From Chamaecyparis obtusa (Eukaryota; Streptophyta; Pinopsida; Cupressales; Cupressaceae): DNA of 64,000 nt. Shown piece after piece: positions 37,145 through 48,802 of this stretch (its first letter is position 1; every line of letters begins with the position of its first letter). The position numbers and the translations under genes were made by a program. Location of the stretch: NCBI GenBank assembly GCA_027943335.1, contig BSBK01006021.1, forward strand, positions 1,934,501-1,998,500. The letters are read 5' to 3'. Below the pieces are notes generated by a model. That model did not search any database. It saw nothing but the letters and a program-made list of their open reading frames with translations, and was not told the origin of the DNA.

Positions 37145-40100
37145 CTAGGAAGCCTCAGTTAGGGGAAGCACCCCTAATTTACCTTTAAGATATTCATGAG
37201 CATCCTCAGCTAAAGATTTTGTGAATATGTCTGCTAGTTGCTCATTTGTATTCACATATTCCATTCTCACTTCTTTATCTTGTACCAATTCCCTTAAGTA
37301 ATGATACTTGATAGAAATATGGTTGGTCTTTGTGTTCATCAATGGATTCTTTGATATGTTGATAACACTTTTGTTATCACATAATATAACAACTAGGTCA
37401 GTGATCTCTTCTTTCATACCTTCAATAATTACTTGATCCATACCAGATTTGAACAGTTCATTGCAGCTGCTACATACTCAGCTTCTGTTGTAGATTGGGA
37501 AATATAGTTTTGTTTCTTGCTTGTCCAGGAGACTAACCTCTGTCTAAGAAAGAAAGCTCCACCACTTATATTTTTCTTGTCATCAACATTTCCTTCCCAA
37601 TCTACATCAGTGTAGACTCTCAGTTCAAATTTCTCATTCTTCTTGTAATACAATCCATACTCTTCTATCCCTTTCAGATATCTCAGTATTCTCTACACAG
37701 CCATCATGTGATTTTCTTTAGGATTGGTAGAAAATCTTGCCACAATCCCAACTACTAGGGCTATATATAGTATGTTGTGGACAACATATTGTAGCTTTCC
37801 AATCATGTATCTATACAGGGTTTGATTTATTTCAGCAATATTATCATTTTTAGATAGTTTCTATCTAGTAGCCATAGGAGTACTCACTGGCCTTGAATCC
37901 TCCATTCCAAAAGTTTTTAGTGTCTCTTTAACATATTTAGATTATGTGATAAAGATATCTTTCTCAATTTGATAGAGTTGTAAACCAACAACTATTTTGA
38001 TCTCACCAAACATAGACATCTCAAACTCAGTTTGCATCTTATGTGGAAATTTTTAACATAGGGCATCTTGTCCTCCAAATATGATATCATCTAAAAAAAA
38101 TTCAGCTAACAAAATCACTTTACCTTCTTCATCTTTCATGTACATATTTTTGTTGTCATTTGTTCTTGTAAAGCCAATCTTTATCAAGTAATTGTGTAAC
38201 CTCTCATACCATGCTCTTGGGGCTTGCTTCAATTTATATAACGCCTTGTTCAATTTGCAAACCATATTTTTCTTGTCTGGATCCACAAATCTTTCAGGTT
38301 GTTCAATATATACTTCTTCTAATATACCATTAAAAAATAAAGACTTAACATCCATTTGGTATACCTTGAAATCTTTGTGAGCAACATATGCAAGTTGAGT
38401 TCTCACTCCTAATATTGCTACAGGGGAAAATGTTTCCCCATAGTCTATTCCTTCTTGCGCATAACATTTGCATACCAACCTTGCCTTGTTCCTTGTGATA
38501 CTTGTCCATGTTCATTAAGCTTGTTTCTGAATACCCATTTTGTTCCAATAACATTATTATTTTCTAGCCTCGGCACCAGAGTCTAGGTATCATTTTTTTC
38601 TATTTGATCTATTTCTTCATTCATAGCTTGAATCTAGTCTTCATTTTCCAAAGCATCTTTTACTGTCTTAGGCTCAAACTCACATAACAAACATGTAGGG
38701 TCTTTCAACTTACTCTTGGTTAGGACTCCAGTTTCCTTGTCTCCAATTATTTGCTCAGGCTTATGATGTCTTTTTACATATTGTGCCAATGTAGGTTCAG
38801 ATTTCCTTTCTCCTTTCTCTTTAGTACATCATGAAAATTATTAGATTTTGCTTTTGATTTCTCGGCAGCATCCTCCTGATGCTCAGCATTTCTTACCCAT
38901 GACTCGGTGCCATCTAGTACATATGTGTTATTTGCCTCTCCTTCTTCCATATAGACAAAAGATCTATAGTCTTCAAGCTCTTTTTTGCCTTCTTGTTCAT
39001 TTTTCTTTGCATATTCATCAACTCTCACATTTGCACTTTCCACAATTTTGTTAGTGTTAAAATTCAAACACTTATAAACTTTACTCTTTGTGGAATAACC
39101 TAAGAATATGCCTTCGTCACTTTTTGCATCAAACTTTCCATTTCTATTGTCCTTCAGTATATAGAATTTACTCCCAAAGATTCTAAAGTATTTCACATTA
39201 TGTGCATATCCATGCCATAATTCATAAGGTGTAACATTTGTATCTTTCTTGATTTGTACTCGGCTTAGGGTATAAACAGTTACACTTATAGCTTCTCTCT
39301 AGTACTTTTGTGCAACATTCTTCTCAATCATTAGTTTCCTTGCACAATCCATAATAGATATGTTTCTCCTCTTAGCTATACCATTATGTGGAGGTGTTCT
39401 AGGTGCAGATATCTATCTCTTGATTCCTCTATCATTGCATAATAGATTGAACTCATTTGATATAAACTCTCCACCTCAGTTAGATCTCAGGCATTTCAAG
39501 CTTCTACATGTTTCTTTTTCAACCTTTGCCAAATACCACTTAAACAACTGAAATGTATCATATTTTTCTTTTAAAAATATTACAGTCATCATCCTAGTGT
39601 AGTCATTAACAAACAGGATAAAATACTTAGCACCACAATAACTTTGTACACCCATAGGTCCATAAATGTTAGTATGAACCAAATCCAAAGCATTCTCAGA
39701 AAGTAAATGTCTTTCTCTTGAAACTAGACTTAGTCATTTTACCCAACTGACATTTTTTATGCATTACATTATCAGGTTTTTTCAATTTCGGCAAACCTCT
39801 AACTTTCTTCTTTTTACTAATACTCACCAGATTGTCAAAGTTAACATGACATACCCTCTTATGCCTTAACATAAAATCATCAAATTGTGAAAACAAACAT
39901 GTCTCTTCAAATAGATCTAGATAGAAAAAATTACCTCTAGTTTGTTCTCCACTTCCAATTAGTTCACCGGTAGCATCAAATATTTTAGCCTTCTTGTGAT
40001 GAAATTCTACTTGGTAATCAGTTTTATTAAGTTGTGCAACACTCAAAAGATTATAGTTAAGACCTTCAACCCAATAGGCATTTTCACATGTGATCTTATC

Positions 40101-40861
40101 AATTAACTTAATTGATCTTTTACCTCTCACAAGACATGGTGCATCATTACCAAACTTAACACTTCTACCTTTGTAATGATCTAGGGTTTTAAATTTACTT
40201 TTATCACTAGTCATGTGATGTGAGAAACTACTATCAATAATCTATTTATCACCTTTACTTACATAAGAAATAAATGTTATTTTCTCATCCTCATCAGAAT
40301 CATCTTTCATAGCAACATAAACTACTTCAATATTAAAATCATCACTATCACTATCAGTTTCCTCTTTTGTAATATAAAAAGATTTTTTACTTTTATCCTT
40401 GTAATCTATGTACCTTCAGTGATCTCTGTTATATCTCTTACCCTTGTACTTTCTTTCTCTTTGCTCATCCTTGTCATTCCTATCAAGACACCTTGCAACA
40501 ATATGGCCAACTTTGTTACATGAGAAGTAGATTATAAGAAGTTTACGTTTATATTTTCTTTTTCCTCTCTTCAATCTTATAGCCATGAGTGCCTCAAGAT
40601 CATCCAGTTCCTCATCAGAAGTGTCACTCTCACTTTCATTATCACTTTCACTTTTCACACACTTCTTTTTCTCTCTTAGATTTATGTAAAACCATTTATG
40701 ACTTGAATGCAGATTCAACATTAGGAACAATGTAGTTATCATAGTTAGAAAGTTCAAAAGCAGTAAGCTTACCAACAAACATTTCCATAGTTAAAACATT
40801 ACGAGGGTTGCATCTTGATTCTTGAATTGTTAAAATTTTGATGGAATATATAGATCTAATA
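37145..40861 (-). pseudogene. Copia gag-pol polyprotein, decayed and 5'-truncated (element C)
   Basis: Gag tail (40861-40416) with a knuckle whose first cysteine is Tyr (YFSCNKVGHIVARC). The protease motif reads DSSFSHHMT near 40230 instead of DSGCSHHMT, losing the catalytic glycine context. Then come pre-integrase (RHKRVCHVNFDNL), integrase (HTNIYGP near 39675, where copia has an Asp instead of this Asn; FVNDYTR near 39600), reverse transcriptase ([13 protein letters not shown] near 38350, [10 protein letters not shown] near 38070) and RNase H (YTDVDWEGNVDDKK near 37610, STTEAEYVAAA near 37470). Frameshifts (for example between 37441 and 37429, and near 38480) and numerous stops break it. 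It is related to but clearly different from element A. It is inactive. Confidence 0.92.
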
Positions 40862-41069
40862 CTTCAAAATTAGCCTCAGTATATCAATCATTTTAAACCA
40901 TCAAAGTTCTACTATACTAGGCAATTATGTCTTCTAATGGACTCTACTTGACTTAGTGTCAAATACAAAAAATTTTAAATCTGTATTAATCACATGCTAC
41001 ATTTAATATAATGGCTAAACAAACCTTATGATTGATTAATTTAAAGTCCTAGTACTTTTATTAATTAAA

Positions 41070-41370
41070 TCTTCTTCTTCTATTAATTTAAATAAATACA
41101 TTTAAATTAATTCACATTTTTTTTTAACCCACTTAGAATTAAATATTACATTTAATTTTATTTTCTTCTATTAATTTAATAAATATATTTATCTATTTAA
41201 ATTAATTCATATTTCTTTTATTTATCCACTTGATATTAAATATTATATTTAATTCTATTTTCTTCTATTAATTTAAATAAATATATTTATCTATTTAAAT
41301 TAATTCATATTTCCTTTTTAATCCACTTGAAATTAAATATTATATTTAATTCTATTTGAGCACATAATTT
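41070..41370 (+). repeat. Sub-repeats inside each array unit
   Basis: Blocks of about 85-100 bp, each containing TCTATTAATTTAAATAAATA, a CCACTTGAAATTAAATATTA part and TTTAATTCTATTT, occur three times here. Other units carry two to four such blocks (for example 42380-42670, 43690-43885, 44920-45190, 53450-53700, 54710-54995). Variation in block number accounts for most of the unit length differences. Confidence 0.8.
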
Positions 41371-44300
41371 CTAATTCTAATCAAACTCATCTTTCTTACC
41401 CATCCATTAAAATTAAAATAATAATTTCTTCAACCTCTAAAGTCTTCACTTCTCATATCAAGTCAAAAACAACCACATGGAAGAAATATACTTTGTTCAA
41501 ATAATTTAAAACTTCACAAACTCGGATTTGGACTTTGGGGTCATTTTTTAAAGCTCTTTTATGAGTCTTGGGCCACCTAGTGACAAAAAATCAACACCTA
41601 ACCCTAAGTATATCAAGTGGGGAAGTTAAAATTGACTTTAACTACCTTCTAGAAGCTTCTTAACCCTTCCAAAACATCACTTAAGCATTTCATATGAATT
41701 TGGGTAGGTTTCATTTTTCGAAGTGGATCCACCCATCCACTCTCCATCCACCCACTTTGAATTAAATAATTCAAATGAGAGAATCTCAACCATTCATTTT
41801 CGTAAAATTCTGACCGTTGATTCTCCTAAAAATCTTATAAATAAGACTTCATTTCCCTTTACAAAAGGAGCCTTCATTAGCATTGTTATTATAAATCTAA
41901 AAGATTCAATTTTTTTTTTCTTCTAAACCACACTCCTGGTATTCTCATAGTATTGTTTTCAAACATATAGTGCATTTCAAGGTATTTGGAGAGTTACATC
42001 AACTCATCTTTGGGAGAAGAAAGAAGAACATGAGAAATAAATCTTAGAGGGAGTTTAGATAGATTTTTATTCTTTATTTTTTAAATTATTTTTCATGCAT
42101 AGATTAGAGTTGTTTTGCATGTTTGTTTGTATGAATTTTGTGATTATTTCATAATCAAGAATCAAGATGCAACCCAAAATTGGTTTCAGTATATCAATCC
42201 TTCTAAACCATCAAAGTCTTATTATACTAAAAAATTGTCTTTTAATGGACTCTACTTGACTTAGTGTCAAATACAAAAAATTTTAAATCTGTATTAATCA
42301 CATGCTACATTTAATATAACGGCTAAACAAATCTTATGATTGATTAATTTAAAGTCCTAGTACTTTTATTAATTAAATCTTCTTCTTTTATTAATTTAAA
42401 TAAATACATTTAAATTAATTCACATTTCTTTTTTTAACCCACTTAGAATTAAATATTACATTTAATTCTATTTTATTTTATTAATTTAAATAAATATATT
42501 TATCTGTTTAAATTAATTCATATTTCTTTTATTTATCCACTTGAAATTAAATATTATATTTAATTCTATTTTTTTTATTAATTTAAATAAATATATTTAT
42601 CTATTTAAATTAATTCATATTTCTCTTTTAACCTATTTGAAATTAAATATTATAGTTAATTTTATTTGAGCACATGACTCCTAATTTTAACCAAACTCAT
42701 CTTTCTTACCCACCCACTAAAATTAAAATAATAATTTTTTCAATTTTTAAAGTCTTCACTTCTCCTTTGAAGTAAAAAACAACCAAATAAAAGAAATATA
42801 CTTTGTTCAAATAATCTAAAACTTCACAAATTCAGATTTGGACTTTGCGATAATTTTTGGAAGCTCTTTTATGAATCTTAGGTCATTTAATGATAAAAAG
42901 TCAACACCTAACCTTAAGTATATCAAGTGGGGAAGCTAAAATTAACTTTAACTACTTTTTAAAAATCTCTTAACCCTTCTAAAACATCACTTAAGTATTC
43001 CATACGAATTTGAGTAGGTTTTATTTTTCAAAGTGGATCCACTCATCCACCTTCCATCCACCCACTTTGAATTAAATAATTCAAATGAGAGAATCTCAAC
43101 CTTTCATTTTCGTAAAATCTTAACCGTTGATTCTGTTAAAATTTTTATAAATAAAATTTTATTTCTCTTTACAAAAAGAGTCTTCATTAACATTGTTATT
43201 ATAAATGTAAGAGATCCAAATTCTTCTATCTTATAAACCACACTCATAGTATTCTCATAGCATTGCTTTCAAATATATAGTGCATTTCAAAGTATTAGAA
43301 GAGCTACATCAATCTATTTTTGAGAAAAAAAAAAATATGAGAATTAAATCTTGGAGGAAGTTTAAATAGATTTCTATTCTTTATTTTATAAGTTGTTTCT
43401 CATACGTAAATTAGAGTTGCTTTGCATGTTTGTTTGTATAAATTTTGTAGTTATTTCATAATCAAGAATCAAGATGCAACCCAAAATTGACCTCAATATA
43501 TCAATTTTTTTAAACAATCAAAGTCTTATTATACTAAGCAATTATGTCTTTTAATGGACTCTACTTGACTTAGTGTCAAATACAGAAAATTTTAAATCTG
43601 TATTAATCACATGCTACATTTAATATAATGGCTAAACAAATCTTATAACTGATTAATTTAAAGTCCTAGTACTTTTATTAATTAAATTTTTTTATTCTAT
43701 TAATTTAAATAAATATATTTATCTATTTAAATGAATTCATATTTCATTTATTTATCCACTTGAAATTAAATATTATATTTAATTATATTTTCTTCTATTA
43801 ATTTAAATAAATATATTTATCTATTTAAATTAATTCATATTTTTCTTTTAACCCACTTAGAATTAAATATTATATTTAATTCTATTTAAGCATATGACTT
43901 CTAATTCTAACTAAACTCATCTTTCTTACCCACCCATTAAAATTAAAATAATAATTTATTCAACTTTTAAATTCTTCACTTCTTCTTTCAAGTAAAAAAT
44001 AACTACAGGAAAGAAATATACTTTGTCCAAATAATTTAAAATTTTACAAACTCAGATTTAAACTTTGTGGTCATTTTTTAAAGCTCTTTAATGAGTTTTG
44101 GGCCACCTAGTGACTAAAAATCAACACCTAACCTTAAGTATATTAAGTGGGGAAGTTAAAATTAACTTTAACTACCTTCCTAAAGCTTGTTAACCCTTCC
44201 AAAACATCACTTAAGCAATCCATACGAATTTAGGTAAGTTTTATTTTTCAAAATGGATCCACCCATCCACCTCTCATCCACCCACTTTGAATTAAATAAT

Positions 44301-46107
44301 TCAAATAAAAAAATCTCAACCATTTATTTTCATAAAATTCTGACCGTTGATTCTATTAAAAATTTTATAAATAAGATTTTATTTCTTTTTACAAAAAGAG
44401 TCTTCATTAGCATTGTTATTATAAATTTAAAATATCCAAAAAATTTTATCTTTTAAACCACACTCTTAGTATTCTCGTAGCATTATTTTCAAACATATAG
44501 TGCATTTCAAGACATTTAGAGAGTTACATCAATCCATCTTTCGGAGAAGAAAAGAGAATATGAGAATTAAATTTTGGAGGGAGTTTAGATAGATTTTTTT
44601 TCTTTATTTTTTAAGTTATTTTTTATGCGTAAATTAGAGTTGCTTTGCATGTTTGTTTGTATGAATTTTGTGGTTATTTTATAATCAAGAATCAAGATGC
44701 AACTCAAAATTGACCTCAGTATATCAATCTTTCTAAACCATCAAAGTTCTATTATAGTAAGCAATTATGTTTTCTAATCGATTCTACTTGACTTAGTGTC
44801 AAATATAAAAAAAATTTAAATTTGTATTAATCACATGCTACATTTAATATAATAGCTAAACAAACCCTATGATTGATTAATTTAAAGTCCTAGTACTTTT
44901 ATTAATTAAATCACTTTCTTCTATTAATTTAAATTAATTCACATTTATTTTTTTAACCCACTTGAAATTAAATATTACATTTAATTCTATTTTATTTTAT
45001 TAATTTAAATAAATATATTTATCTATTTAAATTAATTCATATTTCTTTTATTTATTCACTTAAAATTAAATATTATATTTAATTTTATTTTCTTCTATTA
45101 ATTTAAATAAATATATTTATCTATTTAAATTAATTCATATTTCTCTTTTGACCCACTTGAAATTAAATATTATATTTAATTTTATTTGAACACATGACTT
45201 CTAATTCTAACAAAACTCATATTTCTTACCCACCCACTAAAATTAAAATAATAATTTTTTCAATCTCTAAAGTCTTCACTTCTCCTCTGAAGTAAAAAAC
45301 AACCACATGGAAGAAATATAGTTTGTCCAAATAATCTAAAACTCCACAAACTCAGATTTGATCTTTACGATAATTTTTTTAAGTTTTTTTATGAGTCTTG
45401 TGCTATTTAATGAAAAAAAATCAACACCTAACCCTAAGTATATCAAGTGGGGAAGTTAAAATTGATTTTAACTACCTTTTATAAACCTCTTAACCCCTCC
45501 AAAATATCACTTAAGCATTTTATACGAATTTGGGTAGGTTTCATTTTTCAAAGTGGATACACCCATCCACCCTCCATCTACCCACTTTGAATTAAATAAT
45601 TCAAATGAGAGAATCTCAACCTTTCATTTTCGTAAAATTTTGACCGTTGATTCTATTAAAAATTTTATAAATAAGACTTTATTTCCTTTTACAAAAAAAG
45701 TTTTCATTAGCATTGTTATTATAAATCTAAAAGATTCAAATTCTTTTATCTTATAAACCACACTCGTAGTATTTTCATAGCATTGTTTCCAAACATATAG
45801 TGCATTTCAAAGCATTTAAAGAGCTACATCAACCCATTTTTGAGAGAAGAAAGGAGAACATGAAAATTAAATTTTGGAAGGAGTTTAGATAAATTTTTAT
45901 TCTTTATTTTTTAAGTTGTTTCTCATGCGTAGATTAGAGTTACTTTGCATGTTTGTTAGTATGAATCTTGTGATTATTTCATAATAAAAAATCAAGATGC
46001 AACCCAAAATTGGCCTCAGTATATTCATTTTTCTAAATCATCAAAGTCCTATTTGTTGGCATTAAGCAGTATTGCCACTAGTGACAACACTTATTAGCAT
46101 TCTGAGT

Positions 46108-46197
46108 GTAAACCGAGAAGACAGTGTAAACCGAGAAGACAGTGCAAACCGAGCAGACAGTGCAAACCGAGCAGACAGTGCAAACCGAGCAGACAAT
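46108..46197 (+). repeat. 18-bp minisatellite, 5 copies (5' LTR)
   Basis: Unit of GCAAACCGAGCAGACAGT type, repeated five times without interruption; the 3' LTR has eight. Because 18 is a multiple of three, false open frames run through it on both strands. Confidence 0.97.
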
Positions 46198-46381
46198 GAA
46201 AACTGAGTAACATCTTGTCTACCGAGTCACCAATGCTTACCGAGTTCAATACCTACCGAGTGATCAGTATGAACCGTGCCTTCACTTCTACCGAGTGCAT
46301 GACGATGCCGAGTAATGCAGTGGACGCCGAGTATCAGAAAGTCACCGAGTCAGTGTGAAGGAACCGAGTAACCATATTTGG

Positions 46382-46420
46382 GCCGACTTAGTAGCACTTA
46401 TGTTTATTTGTCAAGCCGAC
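46382..46420 (+). promoter_or_regulatory. Two GCCGAC cores upstream of the TATA box
   Basis: GCCGAC occurs at 46382-46387 and 46415-46420 (also 52563-52568 and 52596-52601 in the other LTR). RCCGAC is the known core of the plant dehydration/cold-responsive element bound by DREB/CBF factors. A role here is inference from the hexamer alone. Confidence 0.3.
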
Positions 46421-46457
46421 TGTGCAATTGTAATTGTAATTAATTGTTTGAAATCTG

Positions 46458-46465
46458 TATATAAA
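46458..46465 (+). promoter_or_regulatory. TATA box of element E
   Basis: TATATAAA is followed by a purine-rich region, at the position expected for the U3/R border. The copy in the 3' LTR is at 52639-52646. Confidence 0.65.
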
Positions 46466-47103
46466 CAATGATGTAGAAATAAAAGATATATGCACAAGTA
46501 ATGAAATATATGATACAGAATATATAAAAAAGTAACAAAGGCAGAAATAAGCGAATTACAGAAGGCTTCAGAAGTATAAGATACAGAAAAGACAAATTCA
46601 TCACAGAAGGTGATCAGTACATCAGTGAATCTCATTCAGCAATCCAGTTGCAAAGCAGAGATCTACTGTTTCATTTTAACAGGTGAATCAGTACTAAATC
46701 CTTTAATCAGGTAGACTTAACAGTCTTTGTATAAATCTCTTTACCGAGTGCATACTTCACTGTATGTTTGTAAATCTTTTAACAGGGTGGATTTAGCAAT
46801 CCTTATTGCTCCTAACAGGGCAGATCATCGGAAGTGATCAAATTGTAAGCCTTAACCGGCCAACTTTATTCTGCAGTATTAAAGCTTTGTGGGTTTCATC
46901 CCCACCCCAGTTTTACTTTCTTTTGGAAGGTTTCTGGGTAACCAAATCCATGTGTCTTTATTGTGAATGCTTTTTTAGTTTCATGCTTTCTGTATGCAAA
47001 GGTTAAAAGTAAAATACATGTTAAAATTAGAAGAGAATTTGAAGTTACTGATTCACCCCTCCCCTCTCAGTAACTTGGTTAATTCCTGAATATTTCCAAC
47101 AAT

Positions 47104-47115
47104 TGGTATCAGAGC
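47104..47115 (+). other. Element E primer-binding site
   Basis: TGGTATCAGAGC lies two bases after the LTR end and is complementary to the 3' end of initiator methionine tRNA. Elements A and B have the same site. Confidence 0.92.
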
Positions 47116-47167
47116 TACATTGGTTCTCAAGACAAAGCTTAACTAGCTTGAGCAAAGATCCAGGACA

Positions 47168-48361
47168 ATGGAGGTATTCAAACTGAACAAGGTGATTGAA
47201 AATGAAAAGCTAGATCTGGAAATGGCCATAGCTAAACTCAAAGAAGCAAAAGAACATCTTTCCCAATCCCTAAGAAGAAGGAAGGAACTTGCAAATCAGA
47301 TGAATGATCAGAATTACATTGAAGAAAAGATTGAAGATCTTCTTCCCTCAAATAACTCAGATGAAGCAAACAATGCTATCAAAGAACTCCTAGAAAAGAA
47401 TGGGTCTCTGCAGGAAGAAGTGAGAAAATTGAAAAGAGAACAAGAACTACACTCTACAAGATTCTGTGAGATCTTGGAATAGAAAAACAAGTTGAAAGAT
47501 GAATTAGATGAAAAAAACATTGAAGTCCAAAACAAAACCCTTCAGCTAGAAAACCTAATTGATCAGATCTCTCATACAAATGAAAAAATTCTAAATCTAA
47601 GTTCAGAAATAGAAAACACAAAAGAAGAACTAAGATCTGAAAAGGAAATCAATCTAAGATTGATGGATGACCTAAATGCTGAAAAACAAATCAATGAAGG
47701 AATGCTGAAAAGTCAAGAAGACTTGAATCAGCTGTATGAACGAAATATTCATAGGCAAAAAGGAAAAGCAGGACTTGGATACAAAGAAGAAGGCGAATCC
47801 TCTAAGCAAGGTACTAAAAGAAATCAAAAACCTACTTGTAATCATTGTGGTAAAATAGGACATACTTCAAATAAATGTTGGAACAATGAAAAAACAGAAT
47901 TCAATAGAAAATGTTATAGCTGCAATCAACCTGGTCATAAAGCAAATGAATGCAGGGAAAAACCTAGATTCAGAGGTAATTGTCACAAGTGCAACAAACA
48001 AGGTCACAAGGCATCCGAGTGCAGATCCAAGATATTTAATCCAGCAGAACAAATTGTGAAAGCAATGTTTGGATGGGACTACAACACCTGGTGTAGATGT
48101 CATTACTGTGGAGAATATGGACACATTGGCATGAATTGCATAAAACATCATCTAAGGAAAAGAGATACTACCATAAGATGTTTCAAATGCACTAAACTCG
48201 GTCACATAGCCAGAAACTGCATGAATGCCAGTGAAATTGAAGAAGGAAAGAAGAATGAAGCAACTAAGGTCAGGAAACAGGTCAGACAAAAATGGATTCC
48301 TAAAGCTACCGAGCAATCCAGTCCAAGTATTGGAATGGATGGCTCTACCGACTCAGAATAA
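47168..48361 (+). pseudogene. Element E ORF1: coiled-coil protein with five zinc knuckles, one in-frame amber stop
   Basis: The ATG at 47168 lies 66 bp after the LTR. The frame runs 397 codons to 48361 with a single TAG at 47480-47482 (codon 105), best explained as a former CAG. Residues 1-200 are a long Lys/Glu/Leu coiled coil. A KAGLGY word lies near residue 200. Five CX2CX4HX4C knuckles follow: CNHCGKIGHTSNKC, CYSCNQPGHKANEC, CHKCNKQGHKASEC, CHYCGEYGHIGMNC and CFKCTKLGHIARNC. The tail is basic. The protein would bind RNA or single-stranded DNA through the knuckles and self-associate through the coil, as a nucleocapsid does. The usual copia UBN2 gag domain is missing. The next gene begins 441 bp downstream. 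Apart from the amber the gene looks intact; whether the stop is read through is unknown. Confidence 0.88.
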
Positions 48362-48471
48362 ATTTCCAAGGAAGCACTGGAACTGTACTCTCATAGATCA
48401 ATCTCAAACAATTCCAGAACCGAAATTAAAAGAAAAGTCTAAATCAGCATGCAAGATGCAGTGAGATCCCA

Positions 48472-48557
48472 GCGAGGTCGGTATAATCTTCACCGAGCGA
48501 GGTCGGTATAATCTTCACCGAGCGAGGTCGGTATAGTCTTTACCGAGCGAGGTCGGA
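48472..48557 (+). repeat. 25-bp tandem repeat between ORF1 and ORF2
   Basis: Unit GCGAGGTCGGTATAATCTTC plus ACCGA, starting at 48472, 48497, 48522 and 48547 (the last partial). Each junction contains ACCGA-GCGAGG-TCGGT, an inverted repeat with a six-base centre. The surrounding 48420-48800 has no gene and is unusually rich in CpG for this window. Confidence 0.93.
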
Positions 48558-48802
48558 GCATTATGAATTCTCGAGTTCACCGAGTTGCGAAGTCTTTTCC
48601 GAGCAATTAATTCTTGGTGGGTAACAGTCTGTCAGAATTCCTACCCTAATTTGAAATAAGCATTAATGACAGAATTTTAAACAAAAAGCAAGTAATCGAA
48701 CTCATTCTTCACCGCGAATCTTTAAGCACTTTGAGAGCAGAAAACTTCAAGGGCAACCCGGCGATTTAATACTCTTGCGAAAGGAATTTTCTGTGAGCTA
48801 CC

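Larger units (their letters stand above)
34220..40861 (-). mobile_element. Element C: Ty1/copia retrotransposon truncated in gag by the tandem array
   Basis: Its 3' LTR (34220-36669), purine tract, RNase H, reverse transcriptase, integrase, protease and the C-terminal half of gag are present on the minus strand. The reading of gag stops near 40860, where array sequence starts, so the 5' LTR, primer site and gag front are absent. It belongs to the same LTR family as the solo LTR at 23279-24769. The 5 bases before the LTR are AGAAC; the matching copy is lost. Confidence 0.85.
46054..47101 (+). repeat. Element E 5' LTR (1,048 bp)
   Basis: It contains an 18-bp minisatellite (46108-46197), a run of ACCGAG words to about 46375, two RCCGAC cores, a TATA box (46458-46465), TTAACAGG-type boxes (46676-46860), the GTGGGTTTCATCCCCACC motif (46889-46906) and a C-rich stretch near the end (ATTCACCCCTCCCCTCTCAG). 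TATA position implies U3 of about 430 bp. Confidence 0.96.

Noticed and set aside
46108..46380. CRISPR array in the regularly spaced repeats
   Set aside because: Plant retrotransposon LTR context; the 18-bp units are head to tail with no spacers.
46411..47006. Open frames at 46411-46635 and 46806-47006, repeated at 52592-52816 and 52987-53187
   Set aside because: They are parts of the E LTR on both strands, covering promoter and R-U5 sequence, and duplicated only because the LTR is.
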